Assembly (NCBI GenBank): GCA_900550415.1
Contig: URSO01000035.1
Span: 1 to 22,493 of the forward strand
DNA: 22,493 nucleotides
Origin: an uncultured Collinsella sp.
GTDB lineage: Bacteria; Actinomycetota; Coriobacteriia; Coriobacteriales; Coriobacteriaceae
Reading direction: 5' to 3'
Part shown: positions 13,930-21,112 of the stretch, piece by piece
How the letters are laid out: the number at the start of each line of letters is the position of its first letter
Position numbering within the stretch: position 1 is the first letter of the stretch
The notes under the pieces: generated by a model
Told to the model about the DNA's origin: nothing
Database searches by the model: none
Seen by the model: only the letters and a program-made list of their open reading frames with translations
Program-made: the position numbers and the translations under genes

Positions 13930-13955
13930 TTGCTGTGCGATAATTTGCACAGCAA
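13930..13955 (+). promoter_or_regulatory. putative degV promoter with an overlapping operator-like palindrome
   Basis: TTGCTGTGC (13930-13938) and GCACAGCAA (13947-13955) are perfect 9-base inverted arms flanking an 8-base centre that holds GATAAT (13939-13944). With TGC before it, GATAAT makes a good extended -10. A protein bound here would block the promoter. The mRNA would start near 13951, ahead of AAGGAG at 13961-13966. Confidence 0.5.
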
Positions 13956-13972
13956 TACTTAAGGAGCCTCAT

Positions 13973-14863
13973 ATGAGTGATTTTGTCCTGACCTGTGAAT
14001 CCGCCGCCGATCGAACCCGTGAGTTCTTTGCGTCGCGCAATATCCCTGTCGTGTGTTTTCATTACGAGATCGACGATGTTGTCTATACGGACGATCTGTA
14101 TCAGTCGATTACGCCGGACGAGTTTTTTGCCCAGATTGCCGCGGGCGCCATGCCCAAGACGTCTCAGGTGAGCGTGGGTGAGTACGAGGAGTTTTGGGAG
14201 CCGTTTGTTGCCGAGGGTAAAGACGTGCTGCACCTGACGTTGTCGTCGGGTATTTCGGGCACGTATGGATCGGCCTGCGTTGCGGCACAGATGCTCGCGG
14301 ATCGCTATCCTCAGGGCGGCAAGGTGCGCGTCATCGATTCGTTGGCGGCGTCTTCGGGCTTTGGCCTGCTGGCGGAATGTGCCGCCGACGTTCGCGATGG
14401 CGGCGCTTCGCTCGACGAGACGGCCGCTTGGATTGAGGAGCATAAACTCAACCTTCACCACTGGTTCTTCTCGACCGATCTGTCGAGCTACCTACGAGGC
14501 GGTCGCATTTCGGCCGCAAGCGCGATCATCGGCACGGCGCTTAAGATTTGCCCACTTATGACGGTCGATTGCGAAGGTGGGCTGTCGCCACGTGAGAAGA
14601 TTCGCACTAAGAAGCGCGCGATTTCCGAGATGGCTAAGACCATGATGGCACACGTGCAGGACGGTGCGGAATATTCGGGTAAGTGCATCATGTCGCACTC
14701 GGCGTGCCGCGAGGATGCGGAGGCAGTTGCGGCGCTGATTGAGGAACAGGTTCCGCAGCTTAAAGGCAAGATCGAGATCAATAACATCGGTACTCTGATC
14801 GGTTCGCACACCGGACCTGGTACGGTGGCGCTCTTCTTTATGGGCGACAAGCGCGTGGATTAG
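13973..14863 (+). CDS. DegV family (fatty-acid-binding, FakB-like) protein
   Basis: The 296-residue protein spans the whole DegV fold. TSQ (63-65) and SSGISGTYGSA (from S91) form the binding-site loops. YLRGGRIS lies in the middle, and the C-terminal HTGPGTVALFF (H279) is strongly conserved in the family. Studied DegV proteins (FakB) hold a fatty acid and present it to the kinase FakA for phosphorylation, feeding exogenous fatty acids into phospholipids. No fakA gene is in this window, so the ligand is inferred from the family only. AAGGAG lies 6 bases before the ATG. It stands alone, with an operator-like palindrome over its promoter. Confidence 0.93.
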   Translation: MSDFVLTCESAADRTREFFASRNIPVVCFHYEIDDVVYTDDLYQSITPDEFFAQIAAGAMPKTSQVSVGEYEEFWEPFVAEGKDVLHLTLSSGISGTYGSACVAAQMLADRYPQGGKVRVIDSLAASSGFGLLAECAADVRDGGASLDETAAWIEEHKLNLHHWFFSTDLSSYLRGGRISAASAIIGTALKICPLMTVDCEGGLSPREKIRTKKRAISEMAKTMMAHVQDGAEYSGKCIMSHSACREDAEAVAALIEEQVPQLKGKIEINNIGTLIGSHTGPGTVALFFMGDKRVD

Positions 14864-14925
14864 CGTTCGTGCGCTGACTGTCAGTTTTAACAGCTGCGCT
14901 TGTCACTCCTGACATTCGAAAACAG

Positions 14926-14960
14926 AAAAGGCCCGTCCCGTTGTTTGCGGGGCGGGCCTT
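14926..14960 (-). terminator. rho-independent terminator, probably shared by convergent genes
   Basis: AAGGCCCGTCCCG (14928-14940) pairs with CGGGGCGGGCCTT (14948-14960) with one G-U pair and a 7-base loop. On the minus strand TT then CTGTTTT follows, suiting the gene at 14971. It may also stop degV transcription. Confidence 0.8.
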
Positions 14961-14970
14961 GCTGTTGCGG

Positions 14971-16062
14971 TTAGCGTTTCTTTCCGCGGAAGAAGAAGCC
15001 GTGCAGCGAGGGCTTGAGTCCGCGGTTGGCGCGACGTTCCTCGATATGATCGTGGATCGAAGCGACGCGCTCGATGACCTCGTCGGGAATCGGCACGTCG
15101 GGATTCATATTCTCGACCTGGCTGACCTCGGCGGCGGCGACCTGGTCGATAATGGGCACATCGTCGCGCGAGATGACAGGCGTGGCGTCTTCCTTCATCT
15201 TGCGGTAGCGCTGCATCATGTCGGTCTGCAGCTGCTGGGCCGAAGGCGGCGTCCAAATGATGGCGTTGGCGCCGGCGGCGATGGTCTCACGGATGCTCTC
15301 GGGCGTCTTGCCGCCCGGTGCGATGAGCGGCAGGTTGGGATAGTGCTCGCGCAGCTCGCGCAGGACCTGGGGCGTGTTCTTGCCGGCCGCGATGTTGAGG
15401 ATCTTGGCTCCGGCGCGCACTTTGGCGTGAGCATCGTCGTCGCAACGTACGACCGTGGCGATGACGGGGATGTCGGCGATGTTGGTGATGTGCTCGATCA
15501 TTTCGGCAGTGGCAGGGGAGTTGACCACACAGCCCGCCGCGCCCTGCATCTCGGAGACGGCTGCCATCTGTACGGAGCGCTTACCGGTCGTAGTTCCGCC
15601 GCCCACGCCTACAAAGACCGGGCACTCGGCAACGGTCAACAGCGCCTGCGTAATGGCCGGCTGTGGCGTGAAGGGGTAAACGGCAAAGACGGCATCGGCG
15701 TTGGAGTTGCGGATGACCGCGACGTCGGTGGTGTAGATAAGCGACTTGATGCGACGACCGAAGAGCGTAAAGCCGCTGGCCTCCTCGATCTCATCGGGCA
15801 TGCGGAGAGCCGCCTTGCGCAGACGCCCGTCGATGGGCAGCGGCTCCATGGGCAAAAGGCCGTTGGGAGTTACGGCCACCTGGGGCTCGGTAAATTCGTC
15901 TGCAAGTTCTACCTCGGAGAAGTCGACCGAGGCGACAATGTCCTCGTGAACCTCGGCGGGAACATCGATGGGGGCTTGGTCGTTTGCCGTGACTGACGTG
16001 TCGAAGGAGCTGGTGCCGACAAAGGCGTCGACGCGCTCGTTTAGGTCGTTGAGGGTATCCAT
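14971..16062 (-). CDS. TIM-barrel (KDPG-aldolase-like) protein of unknown function
   Basis: The 363-residue protein has a variable acidic N-terminus (about 1-75), a beta/alpha-barrel core (about 85-275) and a charged C-terminal tail ending FFFRGKKR. In the core, GGGTTTGKR (154-162) is a glycine-rich loop. IAPGGKTPESIRETIAAGANAI (A248-K252 and on) resembles the phosphate-binding end of class I aldolase-type barrels such as KDPG aldolase. No confident reaction can be given. Database entries of this type are, as far as I recall, often called only 'hydrolase' or 'beta/alpha barrel protein'. No Shine-Dalgarno site precedes ATG 16062, but TAGAAT lies 8 bases upstream on the coding strand, so the mRNA may be nearly leaderless. 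It ends at a strong terminator and forms no operon. Confidence 0.8.
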   Translation of the reverse strand: MDTLNDLNERVDAFVGTSSFDTSVTANDQAPIDVPAEVHEDIVASVDFSEVELADEFTEPQVAVTPNGLLPMEPLPIDGRLRKAALRMPDEIEEASGFTLFGRRIKSLIYTTDVAVIRNSNADAVFAVYPFTPQPAITQALLTVAECPVFVGVGGGTTTGKRSVQMAAVSEMQGAAGCVVNSPATAEMIEHITNIADIPVIATVVRCDDDAHAKVRAGAKILNIAAGKNTPQVLRELREHYPNLPLIAPGGKTPESIRETIAAGANAIIWTPPSAQQLQTDMMQRYRKMKEDATPVISRDDVPIIDQVAAAEVSQVENMNPDVPIPDEVIERVASIHDHIEERRANRGLKPSLHGFFFRGKKR

Positions 16063-16087
16063 GGAGGCTCGATTCTATGTGATGACG

Positions 16088-16104
16088 GCCGGCAGGGTGC
16101 CGGC
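16088..16104. other. small GC hairpin between divergent genes
   Basis: GCCGGC (16088-16093) and GCCGGC (16099-16104) form a 6-pair hairpin upstream of the TIM-barrel gene. No T-run follows. Its function is unknown. Confidence 0.35.
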
Positions 16105-16212
16105 AGCATTGTACTTGCTAAATCGTTTGACGAGTTGATTTTTCCCCGCCGTGCCATCCGTTAGACCGAAGGGCCGGCGAACGTGAAGGAGCTGTGGTGG
16201 CGGGTATTGAGG

Positions 16213-16221
16213 TGCTATCTT
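16213..16221 (+). promoter_or_regulatory. putative extended -10 promoter for the 56-residue membrane protein
   Basis: TGC followed by TATCTT gives an extended -10 about 33 bases before ATG 16254. No -35 match is seen. Confidence 0.35.
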
Positions 16222-16253
16222 GAAAGTCCCGTTTAAAAGAGAGGTGACGCGGA

Positions 16254-16424
16254 ATGGAATTCACAGCAATGTTGGGCTCGATTGGCCTATGCGTGGGCGC
16301 AATCGTTGCCGCCGCGGTCATCTATTTTGTGGTTACGGCCATTAAGGGCAAAAGAGCCGAGCGCAAGGAACGCGAGGCGCTTAAGCAGCACCGTGACCAG
16401 CAGGACAAGCGCGCACGGGAATAG
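16254..16424 (+). CDS. small single-pass membrane protein, 56 residues
   Basis: ATG 16254 follows AGAGGTGA by 7 bases, a strong ribosome site that supports a real gene. The product opens with a short polar stretch. One hydrophobic helix follows (about residues 7-30: MLGSIGLCVGAIVAAAVIY and on). The cytoplasmic tail (about 31-56) is densely charged, KGKRAERKEREALKQHRDQQ, with likely coiled-coil or helical character. The topology is probably N-out, C-in by the positive-inside rule. No family is recognised. It lies between a divergent and a convergent gene, so it would be transcribed alone. Confidence 0.7.
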   Translation: MEFTAMLGSIGLCVGAIVAAAVIYFVVTAIKGKRAERKEREALKQHRDQQDKRARE

Positions 16425-16448
16425 CTTGTTGAGTTTTGAATCCGTGCG

Positions 16449-17552
16449 CTAGCCGCGTTTTCGGACCAGGGCGATGTAGAAGCCCTCAAAGTCGCGGCTG
16501 GGCGGGATGGTGAGCGTGCCGGGCATGCCGTTGGTGATGGCTGATACCTGACCCGCGGCGATTGCCTCGGTGAGAGCGTTGGACTCGATGCGCGGCTCCT
16601 CGCCGGCATCCTGGGCGCGGCGTGCTTCGCTTTTGCTCGGCGTGCCGTCGAGGGGGATAAGCTCGCAGTCCATGTGCTTGTCGAGGGCCTCTTGCAAGGC
16701 GTCCTCGTTTTCCTGCGGCAAGATCGAACAAGTCGAATAGACGAGCGTGCCGCCCGGTTTGAGGGCTCCCATGGCGCGATCCAGAAGTGCTCGCTGCGAG
16801 CGGGCGCACTTGCCGAGCAACTGCTCGGTGAGGCCGCGCAGACTCTTCTCGTTGCCGCTGATGACGGTGCCCGTACCGGTGCAGGGGGCGTCGAGCAGGA
16901 TGCGGTCAAAGCGGAAGAATTCGTCGAGCTCGCGTGCGTCGATGCGCATGACGGGCACGTTTTTGGCGCCTTGGCGATGGAGGTTGGCTTCGAGCTTCTC
17001 GGCTCGGGGAATGCTCATCTCGCAGGCCGTGAGGTGTGCCTGGCCCTGGGTGAGGGCAGCGATCTGCGTCGTCTTGCCACCGGGGGCCGCGCACATGTCC
17101 AGGATGTCCTCGCCTGCCTGGGCGCCCAACACCAAAGGCGGCATCATGGACGACAGGCTCTGCAGATAGATTTTGCCGTCGCGGTAGATGTCGAGGTCCC
17201 ACAGGTCGGAAACCTGGGCCTCGGGCAGGATGAAGGCGTCCGGATACCAGGTAACGGTTTGGTGCGCGATGCCGGCCTCGTCGAGTGCGGCGGCGATGTC
17301 CTCGGCGGTCGCCTTGAGCGTGTTGGCGCGCAGTGTGACTGGGCGTGTGGCCGCGGCGCCAAAGCCTTCGATCATGAGCTGAGCGTCAGTGGGGGCATAG
17401 GCGCCGGCGACCGTGTCGACCATAAAGCGCGGCAGGTCGGCGGCGGAGGGTTGGGCGGCAAGCTGGTCGGAAAGCTCGGTGGCGGCAAACTGCCTGAGCT
17501 TGAGCTCGGCCTTGACCTGCTTTTTCTGCTTACGACGACGCGGCTTGGACAT
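16449..17552 (-). CDS. RsmB/NOP family RNA m5C methyltransferase
   Basis: The 367-residue protein has the NOL1/NOP2/Sun catalytic core. Motif I for S-adenosylmethionine is CAAPGGKT (154-161), motif IV with the conserved Pro-Cys is DAPCTGTG (C224), and motif VI with the catalytic cysteine is STCS (C275). A basic N-terminus (KPRRRKQKKQ) suits RNA contact. The N-terminal NusB-like domain of RsmB is missing. This, with the length, suggests an RsmF/YebU-like or other 16S rRNA (or tRNA) cytosine-5 methyltransferase; the exact target base cannot be assigned. ATG 17552 has AAGGAAAG upstream. It lies downstream of the methionyl-tRNA synthetase gene on the same strand, 59 bases away, and may be co-transcribed with it if the hairpin at 17591 is weak. 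Confidence 0.92.
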   Translation of the reverse strand: MSKPRRRKQKKQVKAELKLRQFAATELSDQLAAQPSAADLPRFMVDTVAGAYAPTDAQLMIEGFGAAATRPVTLRANTLKATAEDIAAALDEAGIAHQTVTWYPDAFILPEAQVSDLWDLDIYRDGKIYLQSLSSMMPPLVLGAQAGEDILDMCAAPGGKTTQIAALTQGQAHLTACEMSIPRAEKLEANLHRQGAKNVPVMRIDARELDEFFRFDRILLDAPCTGTGTVISGNEKSLRGLTEQLLGKCARSQRALLDRAMGALKPGGTLVYSTCSILPQENEDALQEALDKHMDCELIPLDGTPSKSEARRAQDAGEEPRIESNALTEAIAAGQVSAITNGMPGTLTIPPSRDFEGFYIALVRKRG

Positions 17553-17590
17553 CCGTCTTTCCTTCCCGTCCCAAATTGACTACTTTCCGG

Positions 17591-17610
17591 GCACGCCGCT
17601 GCTGGCGTGC
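17591..17610 (-). terminator. weak hairpin after the methionyl-tRNA synthetase gene
   Basis: GCACGCC (17591-17597) pairs with GGCGTGC (17604-17610), directly after the TAA stop. No T-run follows on the minus strand, so read-through into the methyltransferase gene is likely. Confidence 0.35.
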
Positions 17611-17611
17611 T

Positions 17612-19762
17612 TTAGTACTGGCTCTCGTGCTTGCTGAAGAAGTCGAAGCGCGGGGGTAGCGGCTTCACGCGGTGCTCGCCGGGCTTCTCGCCCAGGATCT
17701 CCATGAACTCGTCCGTGGAGGCAAAGATGTTATCCCAGCTAAAGAAAGCGACCGGGTCGACGTCGAAGTACTCGCAGATGAGCTCGCAGCCGGCCGGCAC
17801 AATACCGTGCATCAGGACGGTCGCCACGCGCAGCTCGGTAAAGGCGTCGACAAGGGCCTGCGTCATCGCGGCGTTTGCCTCGTTACCCTCGAGCTTGTTG
17901 GCGGCCTTGGAAGCGTCGCTCCAGCGCTTGTTGGCGGCGCGCAGGTAGTCGTCGCACACGGCAAGCGCGCGGTGCGTCTCGAACTTGTACATGGCCTGCT
18001 CAAAGGCGAGGGCTGCCTGCTGGGCGGCTTCGACCACGGTGTCAGAAGCGGCACCGGCGGGGATGCAGCCGTTGCGGTAGGGGCTCTCGTCGCCTTCCTT
18101 GACGGCGACGCCGTAGAAGCAGCTGCGGGCCAGACGGTTGAACACGCCGGTCAGCAGCGCGCTCTCCTTAAGGGCCGGGTCGATAACGCGCTTGTCGTCG
18201 CAGGCGCGTACCTCGTTGCCGTCCTTGTCCTTGCCGGTCACACGCGTGTCGTATGCCTTGGGGCTAAAGCTCACCGGCTTTTCGGATAGGCCGAGCGACA
18301 GCCAGTGCGCGCGCATCTGCTCGCAGGTGTAGTGGTTGAGCAGGTCGTCTGCCGGCGGGGGAGGCGTCTGCGAGGACGAGCTGGCCTTTTTGCTCATGTA
18401 GAGCAGGTGGTAGCAGGCGCTGACGGTGCTCTGCGTGAGGTCCCAGCCCAGGGCCTCCCACATGGCGGTCTGCGCGATGCAGTAGAAATAGATGTTGTCC
18501 TGACCGATGAACTGGTAAATCTGAGCGTCGTCAGAGCACCACCAGTCGCGCCAGTCGAGCGAGCTGTGCTGGTAGGTGGGTGCGGGCACCTGCGTGGAGT
18601 CGGCGGCGGGCTCGCCCATGAGGGCGGCATCCTGGGCGGCGACGCCCTCGGTCACGCCGGCGGCCTTGGCATCGCGCGCGAGCACGGTACGCGTATAGCT
18701 GATGGGCGCCCACAGGCTCTCGGGCCAGCACCAGCAGGTGACGTCGGAGACGCCATCGACCTCGGGCACCGGAACGCCCCAGTCGATGTTGCCGGTGATG
18801 CGGAAGGGCACGAGTGCCTTGCCGCTGCGGAAGCGCACGCCACCGTTGGCGAGCACCGCGTGGGCGTCGTCGCGCTCCTTCCAGCTGGGGAAGGTGACGG
18901 TAAAGCTGCTCTTGTTGCCCTCGGGCTCCAGCACGGTGTGCTCGGGGAGCTGGTCCTCGACGGCATCGAAGGCCTCGCGGAACTTGTTCTGGATGTAGAG
19001 CTGAGCCGGCAGCAGCCACTCCTCCATGGTCTTGGAGACCACGGAGCGAACCTGCGGGTTCTGGGCGAGCTTGGCGGTGTAGGTCTTCATAAAGTCGAGG
19101 TAGGCCGGCAGGTCAAAGTAGAGATTGTCGACCGGGCGCAGCTCGGGCACCTCGCCGGTGAGCTGGCTCTTGGGCGCGATGAGCTCCTCGGGCTCAAACT
19201 GGTGGCCCAGATCGCACTCGTCGGCATAAGCCTTCTCGGACTTGCAGCCCTGGATGGGGCAGCGGCCGATGACCTGGCGGCCGTTGAGGAACGTGCCGGC
19301 CTTGGCATCGTAGAACTGCAGCGTGGAGCGCTTGGAGATGGTGCCCTGCTCGTGCAGGCGCTCGATAATCTCGGCAGTCACCTCGTTGTGGATCTGGGCC
19401 GCCGGCTCAAGGCCCGAGCCGCCGTAGATGTCGCAGCTGATGTTGTAGTTGTTGAGGGTCGCGGCCTGGCGGGAGTGATTGGACTCGACATACTCGCCGA
19501 TGGACTTGTCGTAGCCCTCGTTCTCCTTGAGCTTGCGGTAGCTCTCCATGATGGGCGAACCGTAGCAGTCGGTGCCCGAGGTGAAGATGACGTTTTCGCG
19601 GCCCAGGCGGTCGCGCAGGAAGCGGGCGAAGAAGTCGGCCGGGACAAAGACGCCGCCGACGTGGCCAAAGTGCAGACCCTTGTTGCCGTAGGGCTCGCCG
19701 GCGGTAACGATGGCGCGGCGCGGCCAGCTGGGACGGTCGTTCATGGAGTATTTGGATGCCAT
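17612..19762 (-). CDS. metG: methionyl-tRNA synthetase, divergent class I form
   Basis: Start chosen at ATG 19762 (716 residues) because AAGGAG lies 4 bases upstream (19767-19772); codons further up overlap that site. It would charge tRNA-Met with methionine in the cytoplasm. The class I HIGH signature reads HFGH (31-34). A zinc-knuckle region with C168, C173, C183 and H187 matches the MetRS connective-peptide position but is spaced unlike the usual CxxC pairs. The KMSKS loop position reads K459-A-S-S-S, in the context YMSKKASSSS. The remaining core (WGVPVPEV, CWCWPESLWAPISYT, FIGQDNIYF) is recognisable but clearly diverged. The C-terminal part is all-helical with no obvious tRNA-binding extension. 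It may be the only MetRS or a second, specialised copy; this window cannot decide. Confidence 0.85.
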   Translation of the reverse strand: MASKYSMNDRPSWPRRAIVTAGEPYGNKGLHFGHVGGVFVPADFFARFLRDRLGRENVIFTSGTDCYGSPIMESYRKLKENEGYDKSIGEYVESNHSRQAATLNNYNISCDIYGGSGLEPAAQIHNEVTAEIIERLHEQGTISKRSTLQFYDAKAGTFLNGRQVIGRCPIQGCKSEKAYADECDLGHQFEPEELIAPKSQLTGEVPELRPVDNLYFDLPAYLDFMKTYTAKLAQNPQVRSVVSKTMEEWLLPAQLYIQNKFREAFDAVEDQLPEHTVLEPEGNKSSFTVTFPSWKERDDAHAVLANGGVRFRSGKALVPFRITGNIDWGVPVPEVDGVSDVTCWCWPESLWAPISYTRTVLARDAKAAGVTEGVAAQDAALMGEPAADSTQVPAPTYQHSSLDWRDWWCSDDAQIYQFIGQDNIYFYCIAQTAMWEALGWDLTQSTVSACYHLLYMSKKASSSSQTPPPPADDLLNHYTCEQMRAHWLSLGLSEKPVSFSPKAYDTRVTGKDKDGNEVRACDDKRVIDPALKESALLTGVFNRLARSCFYGVAVKEGDESPYRNGCIPAGAASDTVVEAAQQAALAFEQAMYKFETHRALAVCDDYLRAANKRWSDASKAANKLEGNEANAAMTQALVDAFTELRVATVLMHGIVPAGCELICEYFDVDPVAFFSWDNIFASTDEFMEILGEKPGEHRVKPLPPRFDFFSKHESQY

Positions 19763-19881
19763 GGGACTCCTTCGCATATAGGTAAGAGCGCGGCCGGGCA
19801 CGGGGTTCGGCGGCGCGGTGGTCAATTCGTGCATATCGTTCGACATTATCGCACATGCGGGCGGGTGCGTGGCAGGGGCGC

Positions 19882-19887
19882 TATCCT
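19882..19887 (+). promoter_or_regulatory. possible -10 hexamer just ahead of the DUF3267 gene
   Basis: TATCCT lies 8 bases before ATG 19896. If used, the mRNA would be almost leaderless, consistent with the lack of a ribosome site there. Confidence 0.3.
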
Positions 19888-19895
19888 AAGATGCT

Positions 19896-20462
19896 ATGAA
19901 TGAGATTTCCAACATACATGCGTTTGAGGACGAGGTTTTTCTGCACGCTTGCTTCGTGTGGGGGATGGCCGTGATCGCGGTGTTTGCCGTGTGCCTGGTG
20001 CCGGTGTTTATGCTGTTGGGCGGGCCTGCGGACTGGGACGCGGCTGAGGCGGGCGGCTGGACCACCGTCGTGGGCTGGATGGTCGGTGTGGCTGCGGTTT
20101 CTGCAGCGTCGTTTGCCGTGCACGAGCTGGTGCATGCGGTGTTTTTTAAGCTGCTGGCGCCTGCGGGCGCGCATGTGACCTTTGGCGCGAATCGTGAGAC
20201 GGCGATGATCTATGCCTGCGCCGAGGGCGTCGTGTATTCGCGTCGGCGGTACATGGCCATTTGCCTGGCGCCGACGGTTGTTGTGACGACAGCGTTTGCC
20301 CTGGGGTTTGCGTTTTCGGGCTATCCGCTGCTGTGCTATCTGGCGGCCGGCTTGCATTTGTCGGGCTGTGTAGGCGACTGGTATTACGTGTGGACCATTT
20401 TGCGCGACCGCCGCATTGTCGCCTGCGAGGATACGTCCTTTGGCGTGCGCTTTTTTGGGTGA
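19896..20462 (+). CDS. DUF3267 membrane protein with HExxH motif
   Basis: The 188-residue protein has about four hydrophobic segments (about 22-42, 56-75, 118-140, 142-160). HELVH at 76-80 is an HExxH zinc-binding signature set at the end of a membrane helix, and a later GDWYYV supplies a conserved aspartate. DUF3267 proteins resemble site-2-type membrane metalloproteases in this motif, but to my knowledge no substrate is established. The start has only a weak ribosome site. The stop is 10 bases before the queH ATG and overlaps its ribosome site, so the two are very likely co-transcribed and coupled. No functional tie between the protein and queuosine is evident. Confidence 0.85.
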   Translation: MNEISNIHAFEDEVFLHACFVWGMAVIAVFAVCLVPVFMLLGGPADWDAAEAGGWTTVVGWMVGVAAVSAASFAVHELVHAVFFKLLAPAGAHVTFGANRETAMIYACAEGVVYSRRRYMAICLAPTVVVTTAFALGFAFSGYPLLCYLAAGLHLSGCVGDWYYVWTILRDRRIVACEDTSFGVRFFG

Positions 20463-20466
20463 GGAG
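20461..20466 (+). promoter_or_regulatory. ribosome binding site deciding the queH start
   Basis: GAGGAG at 20461-20466 overlaps the upstream TGA stop. It lies 6 bases before ATG 20473 and abuts ATG 20467, so ATG 20473 is preferred. Confidence 0.6.
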
Positions 20467-20472
20467 ATGTCG

Positions 20473-21048
20473 ATGAAGTCGTTGTTGCTGCATGCGTGCT
20501 GTGCACCATGCTCGCTTGAGCCGGTTCGCCTGCTGCGCGAGGAGGGGTTTGAGCCCACGATTTGCTGGACCAATCCCAATATTCAACCGCGCGATGAATG
20601 GCAGCGTCGTTTGGACGAGCTGCGCCGGTGGTGTGCCGACGGCGACATCGAGCTCATCGAGGCCGGGGAGGACCGCGAACGCTGGGAGACCGGCGTGGCC
20701 CCGTTGGGTGCCGATCGTCCCCGTCGCTGTCGCGTGTGCTATGCCTTGCGCTTGGCCGAGGCATGCCGCGTTGCCCAGGAGCGCGGGTTTGAATATGTGG
20801 GTACGACGCTCGCCGTCTCGCCGTACCAGCTGTTCGACACCTGCAATGACGTACTCGAGCGCCTGGCGGCGGCACGTGGGCTCACCCCGGTGATCCGCGA
20901 TTTTCGTCCGTATTATCCCGAGGCTACGCGCCGTTCGCGCGAACTGGGCATGTATCGACAGAACTACTGCGGCTGCCGCTTTTCTGCCGTCGAGGCGGCC
21001 ATGGACCGCGCTCGCATTCGCGACGAGCGCAAGGCTGCCAAAAAGTAG
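20473..21048 (+). CDS. queH: epoxyqueuosine reductase QueH
   Basis: The 191-residue protein catalyses the last step of queuosine synthesis, reducing epoxyqueuosine in tRNA to queuosine; it is the non-cobalamin alternative to QueG. Visible family residues are HACCAPCS (C9, C10, C13), RCRVC (C86, C89) and the C-terminal YCGC (C166, C168). These cysteines serve the iron-sulfur cluster and metal site. TTLAVSPYQ is also family-typical. Starts further upstream (as far as 20416) would overlap the preceding gene, so ATG 20473 is used. Its neighbours queA and tgt act in the same pathway. It is notable that a B12-independent enzyme is used in a genome whose window also shows B12-responsive control. Confidence 0.93.
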   Translation: MKSLLLHACCAPCSLEPVRLLREEGFEPTICWTNPNIQPRDEWQRRLDELRRWCADGDIELIEAGEDRERWETGVAPLGADRPRRCRVCYALRLAEACRVAQERGFEYVGTTLAVSPYQLFDTCNDVLERLAAARGLTPVIRDFRPYYPEATRRSRELGMYRQNYCGCRFSAVEAAMDRARIRDERKAAKK

Positions 21049-21067
21049 TTCATTTGGGACGTCAGCC

Positions 21068-21076
21068 TGCTAGGAT
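21068..21076 (+). promoter_or_regulatory. putative extended -10 promoter for queA
   Basis: TGC followed by TAGGAT gives an extended -10 ending 36 bases before GTG 21113. The spacing allows a leader of about 30 bases with AAGGAG at 21099-21104. Confidence 0.4.
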
Positions 21077-21112
21077 GTAGGGCGGACTTTAGCTATATAA
21101 GGAGAATCCGAC

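Larger units (their letters stand above)
13653..13972. other. divergent intergenic region between fbp and degV
   Basis: No gene is seen in these 320 bases. They are clearly more AT-rich toward degV and hold three inverted repeats: TAAATCGATTTA (13770-13781), ATACAAATG/CATTTGTAT (13879-13918) and TTGCTGTGC/GCACAGCAA (13930-13955). For fbp, a TTGACG hexamer on the minus strand (about 13692-13697) is a possible -35, without a clear -10. Confidence 0.6.

Noticed and set aside
19763..19846. 28-residue N-terminal extension of the methionyl-tRNA synthetase
   Set aside because: The AAGGAG ribosome site lies within it, just before ATG 19762, and the extension has no family similarity.
18305..19903. 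532-residue plus-strand open frame opposite metG
   Set aside because: It is a GC-bias shadow rich in Val, Gly, Ala and His, while the minus strand codes for a recognisable MetRS.
21049..21112. preQ1 riboswitch ahead of queA
   Set aside because: The gap is only 64 bases and shows no preQ1 aptamer-like hairpin and A-rich tail; a simple promoter and ribosome site explain it.
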